Assembly (NCBI GenBank): GCA_017483405.1 | Contig: JAFUWP010000141.1 | Location: 1 to 11,795 of the forward strand | Reading direction: 5' to 3' | Origin: Oscillospiraceae bacterium | GTDB taxonomy: Bacteria > Bacillota > Clostridia > Oscillospirales > Ruminococcaceae | Length of the DNA: 11,795 nt | Part shown: positions 7,244-11,795 of the stretch, one piece after another | How the letters are laid out: each line of letters opens with the position of its first letter | Position numbering within the stretch: position 1 is the stretch's first letter | Position numbers and translations under genes: made by a program | The notes under the pieces: model-generated | What the model was told of the DNA's origin: nothing | Database searches by the model: none | Seen by the model: only the letters and a program-made list of their open reading frames with translations

Positions 7244-7280
7244 CGGAAAACCTCCAATTTTTCAGCTTGATTTCTTTTTT

Positions 7281-7309
7281 ATTTTATGCAGATAGTACAA
7301 AAATGTGAA
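7281..7309 (-). promoter_or_regulatory. Probable promoter of the small membrane-protein gene
   Basis: On the minus strand TTCACA (7304-7309, five of six) and TAAAAT (7281-7286, five of six) are 17 bases apart, with A/T runs just upstream (AAAAATAAA and eight T, around 7308-7324) that could act as an UP element. The leader before the ATG at 7243 would be about 30 nt. It faces away from the plus-strand promoter at 7335-7363. Confidence 0.6.
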
Positions 7310-7334
7310 AAATAAATTTTTTTTGTTTTCCCTA

Positions 7335-7363
7335 TGGAAAAAAATCTGAAACTATGCTATAAT
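7335..7363 (+). promoter_or_regulatory. Probable promoter of the PHP-lrp-aminotransferase-ispE cluster
   Basis: TGCTATAAT (7355-7363) is a perfect extended -10. At 17 bases upstream lies TGGAAA (7335-7340), four of six to the -35 consensus. The start of transcription is expected near 7370, about 35 nt before the ATG at 7404. Because the -10 contains the ATG at 7362, that upstream ATG is unlikely to be the start codon. Confidence 0.65.
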
Positions 7364-7386
7364 GAAACTGTGCCGAATCCGCACAG

Positions 7387-7394
7387 AAAGAGGG
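7387..7394 (+). promoter_or_regulatory. Ribosome site that sets the PHP start at 7404
   Basis: AAAGAGGG ends 9 nt before the ATG at 7404. The earlier in-frame ATG at 7362 has no ribosome site and overlaps the -10 box, so 7404 is preferred. Confidence 0.7.
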
Positions 7395-7403
7395 AATCAA
7401 AAT

Positions 7404-8246
7404 ATGCTCCTGATGGATTGTCATACACATACAAAGATTTCGCCTGACAGTGATGCCGAACTTTCCGCAATGTGCCGGAAAGCACAGGAACTTGATTTGC
7501 AGGCCTATGCCGTGACTGACCATATCGAATTATGCCGGTACTATCCGCAGGGATATTATCAAACAGAACCGCGCAACGAAGAAGATTTTTTCGATTATGC
7601 CTCGCGATGGGAACAGTCCATGCATCAGAATCAGCTTGCCAAATCACTTCTGAATGATAAAATTAATTTTATCAGCGGTATCGAACTCGGCGAGCCGAAT
7701 GCTGATTTCGGTCTTGCAGAAAGTCTGTATCGGGATAAGCGTCTTGATTTCGTGATTGCCTCTCTGCATGAACTTCCGGATAAGCTGGATTTTTATTTTC
7801 TGGATTATCAGCAGGAAGATACTGATGTGCTCTTAGAGGAATATTTTTCAATTCTGCTGGAAATCAGCCGGAAAGACTGTTTTGATGTGCTGGGTCATGT
7901 AACTTATCCGCTGAGATATATCGCCGGTGATGCCGGTATTGCAATCAATATCAGCAAGTACAGGGAGATGCTTGCAGAATGTTTCAAATCCGTGATAGCG
8001 AATCACAAGGGCATTGAACTGAATACATCAGGTTATCGGCAGAAGTACGGAAAGCCTTTTCCGGATGCGGATTTGCTGAAATTATATCGCGATTTAGGCG
8101 GAACGATACTCACACTCGGCTCGGATGCGCACAAGCCGGAAGACTTAGGGGGCGGAATCGCGCAGGGAACGGAACTTGCCAAATCATGCGGATTTGACAA
8201 AGTATGCTATTTCTTACGGCATGAGCCGTATTTTATTAATCTATAA
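7404..8246 (+). CDS. PHP-domain phosphatase, histidinol-phosphatase (HisJ/HisK) family
   Basis: This 280-residue protein has the complete metal-binding pattern of PHP phosphoesterases: DCHTHT (5-10; H7 and H9), TDHIE (38-42), GIELGE (92-97; E94), ASLH (119-122), DVLGHVTYP (161-169; H165) and LGSDAHKP (238-245; D241 and H243). It is an excellent match to the monofunctional histidinol-phosphatase family, which removes phosphate from L-histidinol phosphate in the cytoplasm, the penultimate stage of histidine synthesis. Length is normal. No other his gene is in the window, so a different phosphorylated substrate remains possible. The start at 7404 is set by its ribosome site and promoter. The lrp gene starts 18 nt after its stop with no terminator between them. 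Confidence 0.9.
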   Translation: MLLMDCHTHTKISPDSDAELSAMCRKAQELDLQAYAVTDHIELCRYYPQGYYQTEPRNEEDFFDYASRWEQSMHQNQLAKSLLNDKINFISGIELGEPNADFGLAESLYRDKRLDFVIASLHELPDKLDFYFLDYQQEDTDVLLEEYFSILLEISRKDCFDVLGHVTYPLRYIAGDAGIAINISKYREMLAECFKSVIANHKGIELNTSGYRQKYGKPFPDADLLKLYRDLGGTILTLGSDAHKPEDLGGGIAQGTELAKSCGFDKVCYFLRHEPYFINL

Positions 8247-8264
8247 TACAGGAGGATTCTGATT

Positions 8265-8744
8265 ATGAATGAATTACTGCATTTACTGAAAACCAATGCC
8301 AGACTCACTAACGCGCAGTTGGCGGATATGCTCGGCAAGACAGAACAGGAAATCGCGGACGAAATCCGCGCGCTCGAAGCGAAAGGCGTAATTCGCGGAT
8401 ATACTGCTATCATTAACGAAGAACTCGCCAAGAATACCGAAGTCGAAGCCTTAATCGAACTGAGAGTCACTCCTAAGCGTGACTGCGGATTCGATGATAT
8501 TGCCAAAACTATCATGATGTATGATGAAGTCGAAACGGTTTCGCTCATGTCCGGTATGTATGATTTGGCACTGACCGTCAAGGGCGAAAGTCTCAAAGAA
8601 GTGGCGATGTTCGTATCTCAGAGACTTTCCGCGATGGAAGGCGTACTCGCAACGGCAACGCACTTCGTACTGAAACGCTATAAAGAAAAGGGCATTCTCA
8701 TCGAAGAAGAAGATTATGACGAAAGAAGCATGATTTGTCCCTGA
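8265..8744 (+). CDS. Lrp/AsnC-family transcriptional regulator
   Basis: This 159-residue protein has an N-terminal helix-turn-helix (about 3-45; ARLTNAQLADMLGKTEQEIADEIRALE region, recognition helix about 26-39) and a C-terminal RAM ligand-binding domain (about 60-136, with SGMYDLALTV at 96-105). Lrp/AsnC regulators form octamer-like assemblies and sense amino acids. AGGAGG (8250-8255) lies 9 nt before the ATG. It directly precedes an aminotransferase, a common Firmicute pairing, and may control that gene or the cluster. The C-terminal tail DYDERSMICP is typical of this Firmicute subgroup from memory; an imperfect copy of its coding sequence follows at 8762-8794. Confidence 0.93.
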   Translation: MNELLHLLKTNARLTNAQLADMLGKTEQEIADEIRALEAKGVIRGYTAIINEELAKNTEVEALIELRVTPKRDCGFDDIAKTIMMYDEVETVSLMSGMYDLALTVKGESLKEVAMFVSQRLSAMEGVLATATHFVLKRYKEKGILIEEEDYDERSMICP

Positions 8745-8794
8745 ATTTCCTAAAGAAAAAATATAACGAAAGGAGCATGATTTGCTCGTGAATT
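8715..8794 (+). repeat. 33-bp imperfect direct repeat spanning the lrp end and the aminotransferase start
   Basis: Positions 8715-8747 and 8762-8794 match at 28 of 33 bases, with a period of 47. The first copy encodes the Lrp tail YDERSMICP and stop. Read in the same phase, the second encodes YNERSMICS and stop, and its AAAGGAGC (the E-R-S codons) is the ribosome site of the aminotransferase. The pattern suggests a tandem duplication of the lrp end that separated two genes which once overlapped. Confidence 0.85.
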
Positions 8795-9966
8795 ATGAAA
8801 ATATCCTGTCAGATGTTGTACAGCAGATGAAGCCATCCGGCATCCGGAGATTTTTTGATTTGGCCGCTACGATGGATGATGTTATCAGTTTAGGGGTTGG
8901 CGAACCGGATTTCTCAACTCCGTGGAGCATCCGGAAAGAAGCTATCGATGTTCTGGAAAAAAGAAAAATTGTATATACTGCCAATGCCGGACTCTCTCAG
9001 CTCCGTGCCGAAGTTGCCAATTATCTCGAAAAGAAAATTCATGTGAAGTATGATTCTGAACATGAAATCGTGATTACAGTCGGCGGTTCAGAAGCGATTG
9101 ATATTGCTATCCGAGGGGTAGTCAACCGCGGTGATGAAGTCCTGATAGTAGAACCATGTTTTGTCTGCTACGCGCCGATTGTGCAGATGGCCGGCGGTGT
9201 GCCTGTTCCGATTGCGACAAAAGAAGAAAATAAATTCAAGCTCAAGGCAGAGGAACTTCGGGAGAAAATCACGGATAAGACAAAGCTTTTGGTTCTGCCG
9301 TTCCCGAACAATCCGACAGGGGCAATCATGACGCGTGAGGATTTGGAAGAAATCGCCGAAGTGCTCCGCGATACGAATATCATGGTATTATCTGACGAAA
9401 TCTATTCCGAGATGACTTACGGCAGAAAGCACTGTTCCATCACGGAATTAGAGGGGATGCAGGAAAGAACAATTCTTGTCAACGGATTTTCCAAAGCATT
9501 CGCCATGACCGGATGGAGATTAGGCTATCTCTGCGCGCCTGAACCGGTAGCGAAACAGCTTGTCAAGATTCATCAGTATATCATTATGAGTTCGCCGACA
9601 GTCAGTCAGTATGCGGCCATTGTGGCACTGAAAGAATGTGAACACGATGTCGAACGCATGGTGAAGGAATACAACATCCGCCGGAGATATTTAGTAGAGG
9701 CATTCAACAGAATCGGGATGACATGCTTTTCACCGGAAGGGGCATTCTATGTATTTCCGAGCATTCAGTGTACAGGGATGTCGAGCGAGGAATTCTGCGA
9801 AACCCTTCTCGAAGAAGAAAGAGTCGCCGTTGTTCCTGGGAATGCGTTCGGCGAAAGCGGTGAAGGTTTTGTCCGCGTTTCGTATGCGTATTCTTTACGG
9901 CATCTGATGGAGGCTGTCAGCAGAATCACCAGATTTTTGGAAAAGCACGGAGGCATACATGAATAA
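8782..9966 (+). CDS. Class I/II PLP-dependent aminotransferase
   Basis: This protein of up to 394 residues has the fold-type I aminotransferase signature set: GVGEPDFSTP (38-47), GGSEA (101-105) for phosphate binding, NNPTG (176-180), SDEIY (204-208; D205 contacts the pyridine nitrogen), SKAFAMTGWRLGY (237-249; K238 is the Schiff-base lysine) and FVRVSYA (363-369; R365 binds the substrate carboxylate). It resembles aspartate/aromatic aminotransferases often annotated beside an Lrp gene in Firmicutes; the amino donor and acceptor cannot be told. The start is uncertain: TTG at 8782 has AGGAG (8771-8775) at 6 nt, and GTG at 8788 has 12 nt and gives VNYENILSD. I keep TTG for the spacing. The end overlaps ispE by 8 nt. 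Confidence 0.94.
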   Translation: MLVNYENILSDVVQQMKPSGIRRFFDLAATMDDVISLGVGEPDFSTPWSIRKEAIDVLEKRKIVYTANAGLSQLRAEVANYLEKKIHVKYDSEHEIVITVGGSEAIDIAIRGVVNRGDEVLIVEPCFVCYAPIVQMAGGVPVPIATKEENKFKLKAEELREKITDKTKLLVLPFPNNPTGAIMTREDLEEIAEVLRDTNIMVLSDEIYSEMTYGRKHCSITELEGMQERTILVNGFSKAFAMTGWRLGYLCAPEPVAKQLVKIHQYIIMSSPTVSQYAAIVALKECEHDVERMVKEYNIRRRYLVEAFNRIGMTCFSPEGAFYVFPSIQCTGMSSEEFCETLLEEERVAVVPGNAFGESGEGFVRVSYAYSLRHLMEAVSRITRFLEKHGGIHE

Positions 9967-10831
9967 GAAAATCAGTCTGCTCTGTGCGGCGAAAATCAAT
10001 CTTTCTCTGGATGTCACCGGAAAGCGTCCGGATAATTATCACACACTGGACAGCATTTTTCAGACGGTTTCCGTATATGATAGATTAGAGATAACGCTCA
10101 CGGACGGTGAAGGGATAATTCTGGAATGTGACAATCCGGCCGTTCCCTGCGATGAAAGCAATCTGGCTTACAGAGCGGCAGAAGCGTTTCTGAAACATGC
10201 CGGAATGCAGATGAAAATCAGTATCCGGCTGGAAAAGCAGATTCCATCCGGCGCAGGCATGGGCGGAGGAAGTGCCGATGCCGCCGGTGTGCTGTATGCG
10301 CTGAATCTTCTGACAAGAGAAAGATACTCCAATCCGGAACTGCGTGAAATCGGTGTCAGACTCGGTGCGGATGTGCCGTTTCTGTTGCTCGGCGGAACGG
10401 CAAGAGCGCAGGGCATCGGAGAAGTGCTGACTTCTCTGAAGCCTCTGCCGGAGATACCGCTTGTGATTCTGAAAGGAACGGAAGGCATTTCGACTCCGGC
10501 GGCATACAAGGCGATTGATGCGCTCGAACATCCGGTGCATCCCGATACAGATGCTATGCTGAAAGCTGTCGAATATCGGGATATAGATTTACTCTGCCGG
10601 AACTGCACAAATCTGTTTGAAGCCGTAACGGAATGTCAGGACGTTTCGAGAGCGGAAAAAGCCCTTCTGGAACACGGTGCGGAATGTGCTGTGATGACAG
10701 GGAGCGGCGCGGCAGTGTTCGGGATTTTCAAAAATCAGGAAACGGCACGTATCTGCGCGGAAAATCTGAAACAGGATTTTGCATTTGTGCAGGCATGTCA
10801 CACGACAGAACAGGCCTTTCAGGTAATTTGA
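9959..10831 (+). CDS. ispE: 4-diphosphocytidyl-2-C-methyl-D-erythritol kinase
   Basis: This 290-residue GHMP kinase matches IspE, which phosphorylates CDP-methylerythritol with ATP in the MEP pathway to IPP and DMAPP. Signatures are AAKINLSLDVTGKRPDNYH (10-28; K12 catalytic), the ATP loop IPSGAGMGGGSADAAG (95-110), LGADVPF (135-141; D138 catalytic) and MTGSGAAVFGIF (246-257). Length is normal. The ATG sits inside the aminotransferase end, with GGAGG (9949-9953) 5 nt upstream, so the two are translationally linked. Pairing an essential isoprenoid gene with the aminotransferase is probably operon packing rather than shared pathway. Confidence 0.96.
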   Translation: MNKKISLLCAAKINLSLDVTGKRPDNYHTLDSIFQTVSVYDRLEITLTDGEGIILECDNPAVPCDESNLAYRAAEAFLKHAGMQMKISIRLEKQIPSGAGMGGGSADAAGVLYALNLLTRERYSNPELREIGVRLGADVPFLLLGGTARAQGIGEVLTSLKPLPEIPLVILKGTEGISTPAAYKAIDALEHPVHPDTDAMLKAVEYRDIDLLCRNCTNLFEAVTECQDVSRAEKALLEHGAECAVMTGSGAAVFGIFKNQETARICAENLKQDFAFVQACHTTEQAFQVI

Positions 10832-10843
10832 CAGGAGGATAAT

Positions 10844-10849
10844 ATGTGA
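10844..10849 (+). promoter_or_regulatory. AUGUGA start-stop element at the protease start
   Basis: AGGAGG (10833-10838) is followed by ATGTGA at 10844-10849. An ATG at 10844 would be followed at once by TGA, so the open frame must begin at the GTG of 10846-10848, 7 nt from the ribosome site. The two starts overlap by one base, which may lower or couple translation of the protease gene. Confidence 0.6.
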
Positions 10850-11795
10850 AAAAACATCGGATTGCGGCATGTCTCTGGAGCGGACTTCTGCTTTTTGCCG
10901 GATTGCAGGATATTTCTGTTCATGCGGAACTATCCGGTCTCCGGACAGGCCGGTTTGAAAGTTATGAACAGTTTGAACATTCTGCATCGTTCGGAATTCT
11001 CATGGCGGCGGATGAATCACTTTCAGCGGAAGTGACGGAAACGCTCCCGTCTTCGTTCGATTTGCGGTCAGAAGGATTAGTATCCAGTGTCAAGAATCAG
11101 AAAAATTACGGAATGTGCTGGACGTTTTCGGCGATGAATTCTCTGGAAAACAAGCTGATTTCGCGGAAACCGGAGATTGATTTGTCTGAATGGTATCTTG
11201 CATATTATGCCTACTCGCCGAAGTTCGGCTTTCCTCTCGCGCTCAATACGGATATGGATGATGTATTTCAGCAGGGCGGAAATTATTACATGATGCTCCC
11301 GATGCTGACAAGCTGGACAGGGCCGGTTTCGGAAGAAGTATTTCCGTTTGATAACAGAGAAGTTCTGAATCCGGAGGCGGAATGGGAGGAAGTAAAAGCA
11401 AAAACAGAATATCATGTTTCGGATACGGAATATTTTAATTATGATGTGACAGATGAGAATTTTCCGTCTCAGCTCGAAGCCGTCAAGCAGGCGGTATATC
11501 AGGGAAATGCGCTGTCGGTAAGTTATTATACAAAAAATCAGTATTATAATAATAAAAAATATACTTACTGCAATACGCCGGATGATAAAACAGGAGGAAC
11601 ATATCATGCTGTTTCGATTGTGGGATGGGATGATAATTTTTCAGCGGATAATTTTGTTCAGCCTCCGGAACAGGACGGCGCATGGCTGATAAAGAACAGC
11701 TGGGGCGCGGACTGGGGCGACTGCGGTTATTTCTGGATGTCTTATTATGACCCTACCATGCTGGAATTTTATTATCTGAATCTCGAACCGTTTGA
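10846..11795 (+). CDS. Secreted papain-family (C1A) cysteine peptidase, 3'-truncated
   Basis: The frame opens at GTG 10846 and stays open to the window end (316 visible residues), so the C-terminus is missing. The first 30 residues form a signal peptide (basic VKKHR, hydrophobic ACLWSGLLLFAGL, probable cleavage near VHA, 25-27). The peptidase domain starts at LPSSFDLR (67-74) and has the papain quartet: Q85, C91 in NYGMCWTFSA (87-96), H254 in GGTYHAVSIVGWDD (250-263) and N284 in WLIKNSWGADWG (280-291). All catalytic residues are present. The sequence resembles bacterial C1A peptidases that continue into a lectin-like domain; the last visible residues may be entering it. It follows ispE with its ribosome site directly after the ispE stop. 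In cellulosomal ruminococci such peptidases sometimes carry dockerins, which cannot be checked here. Confidence 0.92.
   Translation, partial: MKKHRIAACLWSGLLLFAGLQDISVHAELSGLRTGRFESYEQFEHSASFGILMAADESLSAEVTETLPSSFDLRSEGLVSSVKNQKNYGMCWTFSAMNSLENKLISRKPEIDLSEWYLAYYAYSPKFGFPLALNTDMDDVFQQGGNYYMMLPMLTSWTGPVSEEVFPFDNREVLNPEAEWEEVKAKTEYHVSDTEYFNYDVTDENFPSQLEAVKQAVYQGNALSVSYYTKNQYYNNKKYTYCNTPDDKTGGTYHAVSIVGWDDNFSADNFVQPPEQDGAWLIKNSWGADWGDCGYFWMSYYDPTMLEFYYLNLEPF

Noticed and set aside
7362..7403. ATG 7362 as start of the PHP phosphatase
   Set aside because: It overlaps the TATAAT box and has no ribosome site; AAAGAGGG supports the ATG at 7404.
8242..8247. TATAAT before lrp as a separate promoter
   Set aside because: No -35-like hexamer lies 16-18 bases upstream; it is formed by the last codons and stop of the PHP gene.
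8777..8791. Mini-ORF ATG...TGA (MICS) before the aminotransferase
   Set aside because: Its ATG is one base from the ribosome site, too close to initiate; it is better explained as a remnant of the duplicated lrp end.
10085..10540. Minus-strand open frames inside ispE
   Set aside because: They lie opposite a fully motif-supported ispE and have no ribosome sites or domains.
11077..11607. Minus-strand Ile-rich open frame opposite the protease
   Set aside because: Its hydrophobic, Ile/Arg-rich content is the antisense of Asn/Tyr/Lys codons in the peptidase; the plus frame has all catalytic residues.

Overview
The window looks like chromosome of an anaerobic, cellulosome-forming Firmicute, most likely a Ruminococcus close to R. 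flavefaciens or R. champanellensis. The main reason is the 5'-truncated gene at the left edge: it encodes the C-terminal part of a GH48 processive cellulase followed by a Ruminococcus-style dockerin. Strong AGGAGG ribosome sites, TTG/GTG starts, sigma-A type promoters and the neighbouring gene families fit the same group. Species placement is inference.

Layout. (1) 1-942, plus: GH48-dockerin exoglucanase, 3' part only, ending in a strong hairpin terminator (963-993) shared with the convergent neighbour. (2) 992-1894, minus: LysR-type regulator with a perfect TTGACA-17-TATAAT promoter embedded in a 12-bp dyad that also holds the stop codon of the gene before it. (3) 1972-6808, minus: a tight four-gene operon, recD2 - comF - mreB-like - comEA-like, joined by a 29-nt overlap, a 4-nt ATGA overlap and a 1-nt gap, with its own promoter upstream of recD2. 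(4) 6890-7243, minus: small one-pass membrane protein of unknown function with its own promoter. (5) 7244-7403: divergent promoter region. (6) 7404 to the right edge, plus: PHP-type histidinol-phosphatase-like enzyme, Lrp/AsnC regulator, class I aminotransferase, IspE kinase and a secreted papain-like cysteine peptidase cut by the window end. These plus-strand genes are closely packed and no internal terminator is visible, so they may be one transcription unit.

How the genes work together. The minus-strand operon brings together a 5'-3' DNA helicase (RecD2), a competence-type phosphoribosyltransferase (ComF/ComFC), an actin-like MreB paralogue without mreC/mreD, and a membrane-anchored protein with two helix-hairpin-helix domains related to the DNA receptor ComEA. 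That combination suggests a DNA uptake/processing module and is the most interesting system here. The plus-strand cluster is mostly housekeeping: amino-acid metabolism and its regulator, isoprenoid precursor synthesis, then a secreted protease. The two ends (cellulosomal exoglucanase and secreted protease) are extracellular functions.

Other points worth a look are a 33-bp imperfect duplication of the Lrp C-terminus that supplies the ribosome site of the aminotransferase, a GH48 C-terminus that appears to carry an Ala-rich insertion, and an AUGUGA start-stop element at the protease start. I saw no tRNA, rRNA, CRISPR array, insertion sequence or attachment site. No stretch over 300 bases lacks a gene.
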